Below are positions 7,329 through 16,492 of a DNA stretch of 64,000 bases, one piece after another (positions within the stretch are counted from its first letter, which is position 1; each line of letters opens with the position of its first letter). The position numbers and the translations under genes were made by a program. Below the pieces are notes generated by a model, which saw only the letters and a program-made list of their open reading frames with translations, did no database searches and was not told where the DNA came from. The stretch spans positions 4,402,001-4,466,000 of the forward strand of contig OZ246008.1 in NCBI GenBank assembly GCA_965230525.1. The letters are read 5' to 3'. The stretch comes from GCA-002733465 sp965230525. GTDB taxonomy: Bacteria > Pseudomonadota > Gammaproteobacteria > Enterobacterales > Kangiellaceae.

Positions 7329-9305
7329 ATGAAAACTAATAACATCTCTTCCAACAACCTGTTTAGTAAAACCAAACAAGCACTCGCTATTTCAAGCGCT
7401 GTATTTGCACTTTCTGCTACTCCGGTTTTCGCTGCAAGCGAGAGCGTAATAAAGCCTCTCAATAGCAGCATGGCAGCGTCAGCTGTTTCTCAGCCAGCCA
7501 CTTTTCAAGCAGCATCTGCATCAAGTGCCATTCCTAACCAATACATTGTTGTACTTAAAGATGACTTGATAAACCAACAAGTTTCAGCTCTGTCTGGGCA
7601 AAACATGTCGTTGATGTCAACGGCAAGTGTAATGGACTTCCGTAGCCAAGCTGTTTCTAATACTGCTAGCGATCTAATGAGTTCGCTTAATGGTGAAATC
7701 ACCAACCGCTTCCACGCGGCGCTACCAGCATTTGTGGCAAAAATGGACAAGCAAGCGCTTAAGCAAATGTTAAAAGATGATCGCGTTGCATTTATTGAAC
7801 AAGATCAAATTATGAAGGCAAACGATACTCAATTTAACGCAACTTGGGGAATCGACCGAGTTGACCAACCGGACCTACCACTCAGCGGAAGCTATACCTA
7901 CACTAACACCGGAACTGGAGTGACGGCCTATGTCATTGATACCGGTATTTTAGCTTCGCACAACGACTTTGAAGGACGTGTGGGAAGTGGTTATACCGCC
8001 ATCAATGATGGTAACGGTACTAACGACTGTAACGGTCACGGAACACATGTGGCGGGAACCATTGGTAGTGAAACTTATGGTTTAGCAAAAGATGTTTCTC
8101 TTATTCCAGTCAGAGTTTTGGGTTGTAACGGTAGCGGTTCAAACTCTGGTGTAATTGCTGGTGTTGATTGGGTTGCGCAAAACGCATCAGGTCCATCAGT
8201 AGCAAACATGAGCTTGGGCGGAAGCAGCTCTACAGCACTTGATAATGCTGTTAACAATGCGATTGATTCTGGTATCACATTTGTTGTTGCCGCGGGTAAC
8301 GATAATTCTGACGCTTGTTTTGGCTCGCCAAACCGAGTTGCCGCAGCACTTACAATTGCTTCTTCAACCAGTTCAGATGCACGTTCTAGCTTTTCAAACT
8401 ATGGTTCATGTATTGATTTATTTGCACCAGGTTCAAGCATCACTTCAACTTGGAGCAATGGTGGAACCAATACCATAAGCGGTACGTCTATGGCTGCACC
8501 TCATGTTGCCGGCGCTGTTGCACTCTATCTGCAATCAAGTCCGAACGCTTCTCCATCTCAAGTTGAAACTGAGATTGAAGGTAATGCGGTGTCGAATCGC
8601 ATCAGTAATGTCAATGGTTCACCCAATTTGCTATTACAAGTTGATTCAGGTTCAACACCTCCACCTCCACCACCCACTGACAACGTGTTAAGCAACAACG
8701 TTCCTGTAACTGGCTTATCAGCTTCACAAGGTAGCGATGTTGTTTACACCATGGAAGTTCCTGCTAATGCGACCGATATTAGTTTTGAAATTAGTGGCGG
8801 AACAGGTGATGCCGACCTTTATGTAAGATTTGGCTCTGAGCCAACGGACAGCACCTACGACTGTCGTCCATACGTTAACGGTAATAACGAAACTTGTACT
8901 GGTACTAGCACTGGTGGTACTTACTATGTTCGAGTAAAAGCCTACAGAACTTTCTCGGGTGTCACTCTAACTGGTAGCTACACCGAAGCCGGTTCAGGAC
9001 CAGCGCCAATCGATTCGACAGTGACTGACATCTCAGTGGCTAGAAACGCTTGGGCACGTTATACCTTAGATCTTGACCCAGGTTACTCAACCATGACTAT
9101 CTCGATTAGTGGTGGTACTGGTGACGCAGATCTTTATGTTAACTTCGGCTCACAATCAACGACTTCTAGTTATGATTGCCGTCCATACCTAAATGGGAAT
9201 AATGAAACTTGTACTTTCAGCAATCCTCAATCAGGTACGTGGCATATTGATATTAGAGGCTACCGAGCTGCAAGTGGCGTTACCTTGAATGCAACGGCCA
9301 ACTAG
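7329..9305 (+). CDS. Secreted S8 subtilisin-like serine protease with two PPC domains
   Basis: An exported subtilase that probably degrades extracellular protein. From the chosen ATG: a signal peptide ending in VFA-A near residue 35, an I9 inhibitor propeptide (about 68-165, IPNQYIVVLKDDL to VAFIEQDQIM), then the catalytic domain. The triad is visible: Asp204 in YVIDTGI, His237 in NGHGTHVAG and Ser387 in GTSMAAPHVAG. A proline-rich linker leads to two prepeptidase C-terminal domains (about 471-551 and 574-656), each with SGGTGDADLYV, a Tyr-Asp-Cys-Arg-Pro and NGNNETC. These are normally cleaved off after secretion. A start 14 codons earlier is possible, but ATG 7329 has GGAG seven bases upstream and gives a proper signal peptide. 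A strong terminator follows. It is a single-gene unit. Confidence 0.95.
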   Translation: MKTNNISSNNLFSKTKQALAISSAVFALSATPVFAASESVIKPLNSSMAASAVSQPATFQAASASSAIPNQYIVVLKDDLINQQVSALSGQNMSLMSTASVMDFRSQAVSNTASDLMSSLNGEITNRFHAALPAFVAKMDKQALKQMLKDDRVAFIEQDQIMKANDTQFNATWGIDRVDQPDLPLSGSYTYTNTGTGVTAYVIDTGILASHNDFEGRVGSGYTAINDGNGTNDCNGHGTHVAGTIGSETYGLAKDVSLIPVRVLGCNGSGSNSGVIAGVDWVAQNASGPSVANMSLGGSSSTALDNAVNNAIDSGITFVVAAGNDNSDACFGSPNRVAAALTIASSTSSDARSSFSNYGSCIDLFAPGSSITSTWSNGGTNTISGTSMAAPHVAGAVALYLQSSPNASPSQVETEIEGNAVSNRISNVNGSPNLLLQVDSGSTPPPPPPTDNVLSNNVPVTGLSASQGSDVVYTMEVPANATDISFEISGGTGDADLYVRFGSEPTDSTYDCRPYVNGNNETCTGTSTGGTYYVRVKAYRTFSGVTLTGSYTEAGSGPAPIDSTVTDISVARNAWARYTLDLDPGYSTMTISISGGTGDADLYVNFGSQSTTSSYDCRPYLNGNNETCTFSNPQSGTWHIDIRGYRAASGVTLNATAN

Positions 9306-9361
9306 AGTTGCTGTCAAACCAAGTGAATTTAAACTAAATTAATTTTAGTTTTATTCAAACC

Positions 9362-9396
9362 AAAAAGCCGACAAGCGATTGTCGGCTTTTTATTTT
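9362..9396. terminator. Bidirectional terminator between protease and efflux genes
   Basis: A 13-base perfect stem, AAAAAGCCGACAA (9362-9374) and TTGTCGGCTTTTT (9379-9391), has a GCGA loop and T-rich sequence on both strands. It lies between convergent genes and should stop both. Confidence 0.93.
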
Positions 9397-9403
9397 GTTG
9401 GTG

Positions 9404-12400
9404 TTAAGACCTAGTATGTTTGAGCACTGTATCTGCTGACTCACGCAAAAGGCCCTTGAGGTCTTCGAGTAAAAGATAGAGCGCAGGAATCAAGAATAAT
9501 GTTATAACCGTTGCAAACAAAATTCCAAAGGCTAAACTAAGCGCCATCGGAATAATCACCTGAGCTTGCAAACTTGTTTCAAACATTATTGGAAGCAACC
9601 CAAAAAAAGTCGTAAGCGAAGTTAGCATAATTGCCCTAAATCGCTGGGTGCCAGCGGTTAGAACCGCATCCTTCAAACTTTTTCCTTCGCGTCGAGCTCG
9701 GTTTACAAATTCAACCATGATTAAACTATCGTTGACGACGACTCCGGCCAGCGCAATGATTCCAAACATAGACATCATATTAAAGCTTTTATCAAAAATA
9801 AGATGACCCGCAATCGCACCAATAAAGCCAAAAGGAATAACTGACATAACCATGATCGGTTGCACATAGGACTTAAGCGGAATGGCTAATAGAATATAAA
9901 TCATCGCAAAAGCGAATAACATGGAAATAGTGACTTCAGTAATGAGTGCACTGACTTCTTTACTTTGACCACTAAGCTCTGAACTTACTCCGGGGTATTT
10001 ACTAATTAATTGCGGAATAAATTCTTGGTTGATCTCATCGATAACGAGGCTCGACTGAACTTTTTCTGGATTAAAATCGGCTAAAACTGACACAGCACGT
10101 TTCCGATCTTCTCGCTGAATTGCAGAGACCCCTTTACCCAATTTAAATTCTGCCACTGATGAAAACGGAACCCAGTCGCCGGAAGGCGTTCTAATTCGCA
10201 TATTTTCCAAGTCAGCGATCGATCGGCGATCGGACTTGGGATAGCGAACCATCACTTTAATCTCATCTTTCCCTCGTTGCATTCGCTGCGCTTCTTGACC
10301 ATAAAAAGCTTGCCTTACTTGACGACCCAAATCGGACAAGGTAATACCCAAAGTTTCAGCACTCGGCTTAAGGGTAAGCTCTATTTCTTTGTTACCTTCG
10401 CTGTTCGATGTTCTGATATCGTACACACCATCGTACTCTTGCAATTTTTTTTGCAACTCTTTGGAAGCACGTTCTAGATTTTGATAATCACTGCCAACCA
10501 GCCTAAAGCTAATCGCGGCATCCCCTCCTGGCCCCATCATTGAGAAAAAACGAAGCTCTTTGACACCAGCAACTTCTCCTACCTTATCCCGCCAAGCTCG
10601 CTCAAACGCATAGGAATCGACATCTCGAGTTTCCCCAGGCGTAAGCTCCACCAACATAGCCCCAGCAATGTCTCCTTCGGTCCAAGAAAGTGAGTGCTTT
10701 GAAATAGACTCGCCGTTATTTTGATTCGATAATTCCTCATCAACTTTTTTAACCGCCTGCTCCATTCGATTTATTAGTTCATCTCTTGCAGTAATTGGAG
10801 AGCCATCGTTGAGTGTAAATCTCGCTTGGATCATATCGGCAGGAATGCTTGGAAAGGGTTCGAGTTTGATGGCTCCTGATATCAATAAACCAAATGAAAC
10901 TAGTAACACCATGACAAAAGTGAGCAAGGTTAAAAAACGGTGTTTAACGATCTTTTCTAAAATTGGCTGGTACTTATTTTTGGCGAAGTTTTCCATCCCT
11001 TCTCGAGTTGCATGTTGCAATTTACCCAGCCGACCAACTTTCGATTCATCATAGCTGTTATAGTTCATTTGCGCCAAATGAGCAGGTAATATCCATTTAG
11101 ACTCAACTAAGGAAAATATGAGACACAAAATCACTACTACCGCTATCGCTTCAAAGAAGGGTGCAAACATAAAATCCAAATATAATAACGGTAAGAACGC
11201 CGCGATAGTGGTTAGTACTCCAAATGTTGCCGGCACGGCCACTCGTTTTGCGCCGATGATAACGTTTTCACGAGTATGCCCGTTTTTCTTAATCTCGGTA
11301 TAAACACTTTCTCCAATAATAATTGCATCATCGACCACAATTCCAAGCACCAAAATTAAACCAAATAAGCTCAAGAAGTTGATGTTAGTCGACACCGGGC
11401 CAACCTTATCCATAAAAAGAAACGCACCTAAAAAACAAATGGGTATACCGACCAACACCCATAACGCTACTTTAAAACGCAGAAACAAGGTTAACAGTAT
11501 GAATACCAACGCTATCCCCATCAGCATATTTTCAAACATCATATCAAGCCGCTGATTTAAATAACGCGCTCCATCCCCCCACAATTGTAAGTTGACACCT
11601 TCTGGCAAGCGCGTCTGTTTTAGATTAACGTATTCGTGGACTGCTTTGGAAATTGCAATATCATTTTGTTCTCCCAACGATTGTACTTGAATAATGGAGG
11701 CACGTTGCCCATTGAAACGAGCATAACCGTCAGACTCAACAAAACCATCCCTGATGCTAGCGACGTCTTTTAAAAGTAACCGAGTACCGTCTGGGTTGGT
11801 TCTTAAAACAAGACTCGCAAAATCAAGTTCGGAATAGGCTTGCCCTATGGTTCTTAATCGAATATCACCTGATTCTGTCTTAATTTCTCCGCCTGGAAGA
11901 TCGATTGAAAACTGCTTAATTTTATTGGCTACTTGATCTAGAGTTAAATCATAGGATCGTAATTTTTCATCACTTATTTCTACTGCGATTTCATAACCGC
12001 GGCTTCCCATTATGCTTGCCTTGTTGACTTCCGGAAGCGCCATGATTTCATCGCGAATTTCTTGCGCTATCGTTTGCCGGCTTCGTTGTGCCATATCACC
12101 GAAAACGCTCAACCAAATTACCCCCTGTGAGAATTCTACTTTGGCAATTACTGGCTTTTCCGTTTCCCCAGGGAAAGTTGATATGGAGTCCACTTGAATT
12201 TTTATTTCATTAACCGCGTCGTCGAGGTCTATATCATTATTTAACTCAACCACCACGGTCCCTACACCTTCATTGGCGGTAGAGTTGATTCGTTTGATTC
12301 CTTTGACATCTTGGATTGCTTCTTCAACCTTGATAATTACACCTTGTTCTACTTCCTGAGGCGCGGCACCAAGATAGGGAACAGATATTCGCACCATGTT

Positions 12401-12550
12401 TGGTTGAATATCTGGTTGCATCCGTTTAGTCATCATTTGGTAGGAGATAAATCCCGCAACAATAATAAAGAGCATGAGTAAATTAGCTGCGACTGGGTTA
12501 TACGCAAACCAAGCTAACAACCCTGTTTGTTTTTGTGAATTTTGAGCCAT
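9404..12550 (-). CDS. RND-family efflux transporter permease (HAE1/AcrB-like)
   Basis: The inner-membrane proton-driven pump of a tripartite RND exporter. The length of 1048 residues and the twelve-helix plan are normal: a first helix (NLLMLFIIVAGFISY), a large periplasmic loop, a helix bundle, a second loop (from about residue 560) and a last helix set ending near FLIPALYLLLEDL. The fourth helix holds FGLILVLGIVVDDAIIIGE with the paired aspartates used in proton relay, and the GxxxGxxxD-like pattern is intact. It follows the adaptor gene by 16 bases in one operon. Sequence alone does not give the substrate; multidrug or lipid-like export are both possible. There is no outer-membrane TolC gene in the operon, so a TolC from elsewhere is expected. 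Confidence 0.93.
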   Translation of the reverse strand: MAQNSQKQTGLLAWFAYNPVAANLLMLFIIVAGFISYQMMTKRMQPDIQPNMVRISVPYLGAAPQEVEQGVIIKVEEAIQDVKGIKRINSTANEGVGTVVVELNNDIDLDDAVNEIKIQVDSISTFPGETEKPVIAKVEFSQGVIWLSVFGDMAQRSRQTIAQEIRDEIMALPEVNKASIMGSRGYEIAVEISDEKLRSYDLTLDQVANKIKQFSIDLPGGEIKTESGDIRLRTIGQAYSELDFASLVLRTNPDGTRLLLKDVASIRDGFVESDGYARFNGQRASIIQVQSLGEQNDIAISKAVHEYVNLKQTRLPEGVNLQLWGDGARYLNQRLDMMFENMLMGIALVFILLTLFLRFKVALWVLVGIPICFLGAFLFMDKVGPVSTNINFLSLFGLILVLGIVVDDAIIIGESVYTEIKKNGHTRENVIIGAKRVAVPATFGVLTTIAAFLPLLYLDFMFAPFFEAIAVVVILCLIFSLVESKWILPAHLAQMNYNSYDESKVGRLGKLQHATREGMENFAKNKYQPILEKIVKHRFLTLLTFVMVLLVSFGLLISGAIKLEPFPSIPADMIQARFTLNDGSPITARDELINRMEQAVKKVDEELSNQNNGESISKHSLSWTEGDIAGAMLVELTPGETRDVDSYAFERAWRDKVGEVAGVKELRFFSMMGPGGDAAISFRLVGSDYQNLERASKELQKKLQEYDGVYDIRTSNSEGNKEIELTLKPSAETLGITLSDLGRQVRQAFYGQEAQRMQRGKDEIKVMVRYPKSDRRSIADLENMRIRTPSGDWVPFSSVAEFKLGKGVSAIQREDRKRAVSVLADFNPEKVQSSLVIDEINQEFIPQLISKYPGVSSELSGQSKEVSALITEVTISMLFAFAMIYILLAIPLKSYVQPIMVMSVIPFGFIGAIAGHLIFDKSFNMMSMFGIIALAGVVVNDSLIMVEFVNRARREGKSLKDAVLTAGTQRFRAIMLTSLTTFFGLLPIMFETSLQAQVIIPMALSLAFGILFATVITLFLIPALYLLLEDLKGLLRESADTVLKHTRS

Positions 12551-12566
12551 CGTCTTTATCTCCGAG

Positions 12567-13805
12567 TTACTTTGGCGATTGTTCGTCGACGGGAGAATCT
12601 ATTTGAGTTGGTGCTTCCGATTCAGTTTTATTGCTGGACTCCTCACCGGCGATCCTTAACGTCATTCCTTCCACCGGTGATTGAATTGAAGTCATCACAA
12701 CTCTATCGCCTTCTCTAAGCCCCGAGCGCACATAGACAAACTCTGAATCAGCCCGAGCAATCTCTAACTGACGTGAAAATAGTCGGTTTTCTGTGTCGCT
12801 AACCAAAACACTATTTAAATCTTTGAATGCACTGCGCGGAATTTTTACTAACGATTGTTCTTTTTTTCCTAATATATGAGCGGTAACAAAACTACCGACT
12901 TTGAGCGGAGTTTTCATTGGATTATCAGACAAAATAGAATAGGGATCTGTGACACGAGCAACCGCGTAATGGACTCGGCTTTGCTGGTTAACAACTCCCT
13001 CCATCCGAACCAGCTCAGCATGCCAACTATGTTGCTCTCCGGCATAGGTCGCAACCACTCGAACATGGGTTGGCTCAGCAGTGAACTTCTCTCCCCACTC
13101 GGGCACATCAACAAAAGCCAAATCTTTGTCAGTGAGCGGGAGTCTAATTTCAGCGTAGTCAGTTGCAAATACAACCCCCAACTGTGTTCCCATTGCAACA
13201 AACTGACCGATATCTGTTAACTTGTTTTTGACGATACCATTATAGGGCGCTGTAATATTGGTACGAGAAAGTTTTTGCTCAGCCTTCTTTAGATCAGCCT
13301 CTGCTGATTCCATATTGGCCTTTGCTTCTAACAAAAAGGGCTTCCTTAAGGCTAGTATTGGTGCGCTATCGCGAGAACGCCCAGTCAGATCCCACTCTTT
13401 TTGAGCTTGCTCAGCTCTTGCTTGCTCTTGCAGATACTTAGCTTTTTGACCTGCCAGCCTCGCCTTGGCCTGCTCCACCCCGACTAAATAATCAGTCGGA
13501 TCAATTTTCAGTAAGATCTGCCCTTTCTCAAAGTAGCCGCCCTCTACAAAGTTTTGATCAACCCATTGAATGGTTCCGGATACTTCCGAGACAATCGTTG
13601 TCTCAGTCCTTGGCGTTACTACCCCATGAGCCTCAACTTCAAAAGTAACCGCTCGACTCTCTATGGGTAAGACTTCTACTAACGGTGATGTATTATCAAT
13701 GGGCTTTTTAGGTGGTGTGGGCTTGCTCGCCATTAATAGGCTTAGAATAATTACACCAACTAAGACAATCCCTACACCAATCAGAATGGATTTTTTTCGA
13801 CTCAT
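12567..13805 (-). CDS. RND efflux periplasmic adaptor (membrane fusion protein)
   Basis: The periplasmic adaptor that couples the RND pump to an outer-membrane channel. There is one N-terminal membrane anchor (SILIGVGIVLVGVIILSLLMA), then a lipoyl half-motif (GTIQWVDQNFVEGGYFEKGQ, the family G-x-I form), an alpha-hairpin rich in Ala, Glu and Lys (about residues 115-190), the second lipoyl half (ITAPYNGIVKNKLTDIGQFV) and a beta-barrel and membrane-proximal domain (VKIPRSAFKD, VRSGLREGDRVV). The acidic and Ser-rich tail is unremarkable. It is first in the operon with the pump. No local regulator (TetR or two-component) is next to it, so the control is not visible here. Confidence 0.92.
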   Translation of the reverse strand: MSRKKSILIGVGIVLVGVIILSLLMASKPTPPKKPIDNTSPLVEVLPIESRAVTFEVEAHGVVTPRTETTIVSEVSGTIQWVDQNFVEGGYFEKGQILLKIDPTDYLVGVEQAKARLAGQKAKYLQEQARAEQAQKEWDLTGRSRDSAPILALRKPFLLEAKANMESAEADLKKAEQKLSRTNITAPYNGIVKNKLTDIGQFVAMGTQLGVVFATDYAEIRLPLTDKDLAFVDVPEWGEKFTAEPTHVRVVATYAGEQHSWHAELVRMEGVVNQQSRVHYAVARVTDPYSILSDNPMKTPLKVGSFVTAHILGKKEQSLVKIPRSAFKDLNSVLVSDTENRLFSRQLEIARADSEFVYVRSGLREGDRVVMTSIQSPVEGMTLRIAGEESSNKTESEAPTQIDSPVDEQSPK

Positions 13806-14122
13806 AATTACCCCAAGTAAATCGATTAATGCTTGTTGTTATCATTTAAACAAAACGTCAAGAGGTAATTTTAACGCCATTTCCCTCTAAAATTGACTTT
13901 CGCTCGCCATTAAATTGTAACTATTTTCTTGGTAACTGATTAATTCTCAAGAAAATGGATTCTTTCTAACAGTAATACTTGAGCAAGCTTGATATTGCAA
14001 AGCTTTAACTGTCAGCTCGCAAGCAAGGGACTAGAACCACAATACCGGTATGGATAGTAGTTTTTTCAGGCGCGGCACTTACTTAAGTGCTCGCAGTAAA
14101 TAATTAAATCAGCGAATGTCGC
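13806..14122. other. Intergenic region, nothing recognised
   Basis: About 317 bases between the start of the efflux adaptor gene and the end of the zinc-finger gene. I see no open frame with a start and ribosome site, no clear stem with a T-tract and no repeat. Confidence 0.5.
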
Positions 14123-14296
14123 TTAGTCTGAGACTAACTCAAACTGCGCACCGCAATAAGGGCAGTCGCTTACCTGACTCTTTTTTAATTCAATATAGAC
14201 ACGAGGGTGCATATCCCACGCTGGGGTATCTTTGGGTGGGCAACTTGCTGGTAGGTCCTTTTTAGAGACTTTGATCGGTTGTTTGTTATTGGGCAT
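14123..14296 (-). CDS. Small zinc-finger (CHCC) protein
   Basis: A 57-residue protein that is easy to miss because of its size. It has the CHCC zinc pattern: Cys19, His30, Cys45 and Cys48, with CPPKDTPAWDMHPRVYIEL and DCPYCGAQFEL. This matches the family of short bacterial proteins related to the zinc-binding C-terminus of the complex I subunit NDUFS6. Many proteobacteria carry one as a free-standing gene of unknown role. The ATG at 14296 has AGGA about ten bases upstream. It is a single gene between the efflux adaptor and the nitrogen genes and does not overlap anything. The assignment rests on the metal ligands and the W-D/S-x-HPRVY-I/L core; the zinc ligation is expected, not shown. Confidence 0.88.
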   Translation of the reverse strand: MPNNKQPIKVSKKDLPASCPPKDTPAWDMHPRVYIELKKSQVSDCPYCGAQFELVSD

Positions 14297-14430
14297 GGCT
14301 ATTTATCCTATCGATCAATTTGTAAGACGCGAACTATTCTATATCGACTGACCTAACATTGGAATAACCTGAATAGATTAATTAGCGCTTTATCCGTAAC
14401 TCTGATTACTTTACCTCAGGCAAACATGAT

Positions 14431-14447
14431 TGCACCCATTTAATGCA
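14431..14447 (+). promoter_or_regulatory. Possible NtrC-binding site
   Basis: TGCACCCATTTAATGCA has the outer TGCA...TGCA arms and 17-base size of an NtrC site, with a weak right half (GGTGCA is expected). It lies about 120 bases upstream of the sigma-54-like promoter of glnK. The call is an inference from position and partial match. Confidence 0.4.
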
Positions 14448-14549
14448 ATTGCATCTGCAAGCACTTTAAAAGTGCGAAATACCTACTTTTTTACCTCAAT
14501 TGTACGGTTCCTACTCATTGAATCGTAGCGATTCCTCGCTTTTTTAAGT

Positions 14550-14565
14550 TGGCACGCAATTTGAA
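14550..14565 (+). promoter_or_regulatory. Sigma-54-type promoter of glnK-amt
   Basis: TGGCAC (14550-14555), five bases, then TTGAA (14561-14565) matches the -24/-12 layout TGGCAC-N5-TTGCA with one change. It is about 90 bases upstream of the P-II start. Nitrogen-regulated glnK-amt operons are classically sigma-54 and NtrC dependent. Confidence 0.72.
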
Positions 14566-14657
14566 ATGCTGATTAACGAACGTTCCATTTTGTTTTCATA
14601 AAAGAGAACGATAAAACAAAAAAGAGCTTATTTCTAAATCCAGAAGGGGAAATTATT

Positions 14658-14996
14658 TTGTATTGGTTAACAGCAATTGTAAGACCGTTCAAATTGAACG
14701 ATGTATACAACCGACTTATCGAAGAAGGTATTGGGGGAATGACGGTTAGTGAAGTCAAAGGCTTAGGAAGCCAGCGTGCAACGACGGAAGTTTATCGAGG
14801 CAATGAGTACTCAAATGATTTTATTCCTAAAATCAAAATCGAGATTGCAGTGAGCGAAGATGCGCTTGATAACGTGATCGATTCCATAGTTGAATCTTCC
14901 AAAACAGGCAAGCCGGGTGATGGCAAAATTTTCATCTCCAAAATACAGCAAGCCTATCGAATCCGCACTAACGAAATCGATTTAGACGCCTTATAA
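14658..14996 (+). CDS. glnK: P-II nitrogen regulatory protein
   Basis: A trimeric signal protein that reads 2-oxoglutarate and ATP/ADP, binds and closes the ammonium channel and controls adenylyltransferase. The sequence is a full 112-residue P-II protein: TAIVRPFKLNDVYNRL, GMTVSEVKGLG, the T-loop with EVYRGNEYSNDF and IGDGKIF-like GKPGDGKIFI. Tyr51, the uridylylation site, is present in RGNEY. The start is TTG at 14658, with AGAAGGGGAA as the ribosome site seven bases upstream; the protein then begins MYWLTAI rather than the usual MK-I-x-AI. Being next to amt supports GlnK over GlnB. The promoter upstream looks sigma-54 type, and glnE further along belongs to the same control loop. Confidence 0.93.
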   Translation: MYWLTAIVRPFKLNDVYNRLIEEGIGGMTVSEVKGLGSQRATTEVYRGNEYSNDFIPKIKIEIAVSEDALDNVIDSIVESSKTGKPGDGKIFISKIQQAYRIRTNEIDLDAL

Positions 14997-15021
14997 AAAT
15001 AACCAATAAGAGATAAACACA

Positions 15022-16266
15022 ATGAGTACAGAAACCTTAGTGAACGAACACAATTATATTTTCAACACCTTATTCCTGTTATTTTCCGGCGCACTTGTGA
15101 TGTGGATGGCTGCCGGATTCTCAATGCTAGAAGCAGGCTTGGTAAGAAGTAAGAATACTACCGAAATCCTCACCAAAAACATTTTACTTTATGCACTAGC
15201 TTGCATCGCGTATCAGGCGTTTGGCTTTGACATTATGTATCAAGATAGCGAAACAGCAGGCTGGTTACCTTCGTTTGGTTTTGGCATTGAGGCCACGGCA
15301 GAAGGTGCAACACAATCTAGAGATGTCGACTTTTTCTTCCAAGTCGTGTTTGTCGCCACCGCCATGTCAATTGTGTCGGGCGCGGTTGCAGAACGAATGA
15401 AGCTTTCGGCATTTCTATTGTTTGCAGTCTTTATGACTGCAGTTATTTATCCCGTCGAAGGTTATTGGACTTGGGGAGCTGGTTTTCTGGGTGCCAGTGT
15501 TGAAGATGGTGGGCTTGGCTTTAGCGATTTCGCTGGTTCAGCAATCGTCCATATGGCTGGTGCGATGGCTGCACTTTCTGGCGTATTGTTATTGGGGCCA
15601 CGTAAAGGCCGATACTCTAGCAAGGGTATAAAAGCCATGCCAGGCGCCAATATGCCGTTAGTGGCACTAGGAACATTTATTTTGTGGATGGGTTGGTTAG
15701 GGTTTAACGGCGGCTCACAACTTACACTTAATTCAACCGGTGATGCAGACGCGATCGCTAGAATCTTTGTTAACACGAATGCAGCCGCGGCATCGGGTGC
15801 AATAATCGTTTACTTACTGAGTACTGTACTCTATGGAAAAGCGGATTTAACCTTAATCGTCAATGGAGCACTTGCGGGTTTAGTCACCATTACCGCGGCG
15901 CCAGATTCCCCAACACCAACGCTTGCAGTATTGTTTGGTGCAATAGGTGCAACCGTTGCATTCTTCGCTATCAACCTGTTCGATAAACTACAAATTGATG
16001 ACCCGGTTGGTGCGATTTCAGTACACGGCGTGGCTGGTATCGTTGGCGTGCTATTGGTTCCCTTTACCAAAGACGTTAGCTTCTTAACTCAACTCATCGG
16101 CATTTTAGTCATTGCCGCATGGGTGTTTAGTGCAAGCTTTGTAATTTGGTTTGCCATCAAAAAACTATTCGGTATTCGCATCAGCGAACAAGATGAATAC
16201 GATGGCGCGGATGCAACGGAATGCGGTGTCGAAGCTTATCCAGAATTTGTTGGCGGTAAAAGTTAG
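15022..16266 (+). CDS. amt: Ammonium transporter
   Basis: An inner-membrane ammonium channel of the Amt/Rh family. The 414 residues form about eleven helices. Signature runs are visible: LFSGALVMWMAAGFSMLEAGLVRSKN near residues 18-43, the DFAGSAIVHMAGAMAAL segment carrying the first pore His, and IDDPVGAISVHGVAGIVG with the second pore His. The C-terminal tail (about the last 40 residues, RISEQDEYDGADATECG) includes the conserved YDG-like element involved in closing with GlnK. It begins 25 bases after glnK, in one operon. An imperfect stem (16281-16303) follows, without a T-tract. The next gene is a TorF-like outer-membrane protein. Confidence 0.95.
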   Translation: MSTETLVNEHNYIFNTLFLLFSGALVMWMAAGFSMLEAGLVRSKNTTEILTKNILLYALACIAYQAFGFDIMYQDSETAGWLPSFGFGIEATAEGATQSRDVDFFFQVVFVATAMSIVSGAVAERMKLSAFLLFAVFMTAVIYPVEGYWTWGAGFLGASVEDGGLGFSDFAGSAIVHMAGAMAALSGVLLLGPRKGRYSSKGIKAMPGANMPLVALGTFILWMGWLGFNGGSQLTLNSTGDADAIARIFVNTNAAAASGAIIVYLLSTVLYGKADLTLIVNGALAGLVTITAAPDSPTPTLAVLFGAIGATVAFFAINLFDKLQIDDPVGAISVHGVAGIVGVLLVPFTKDVSFLTQLIGILVIAAWVFSASFVIWFAIKKLFGIRISEQDEYDGADATECGVEAYPEFVGGKS

Positions 16267-16492
16267 ACCGCTGCTAATTTCTAGCTCGGCTTAGCTGAGC
16301 TAGTACTCATGCCCGTTAATCTTCGGGAAATTAAACACTAACTCTAAGCTCTCCATTCTACAAATATGGCTTTTGTGGAGTAGCTAGTTGCGTCCGGGAT
16401 TTGGCAAAAAACCATAAAGCAATCGTAACAAACCAAAAGCTAAAACTTAAAAAACTAAGAATCAAAAATAAACAAAAATGAGGAAATAAAAA

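Noticed and set aside
12876..13220. 114-codon rightward open frame
   Set aside because: It is antisense to the clear efflux adaptor gene, whose lipoyl and hairpin motifs are intact on the other strand.
16281..16303. Terminator after amt
   Set aside because: The stem is imperfect and no T-tract follows, so transcription may continue into the TorF-like gene.
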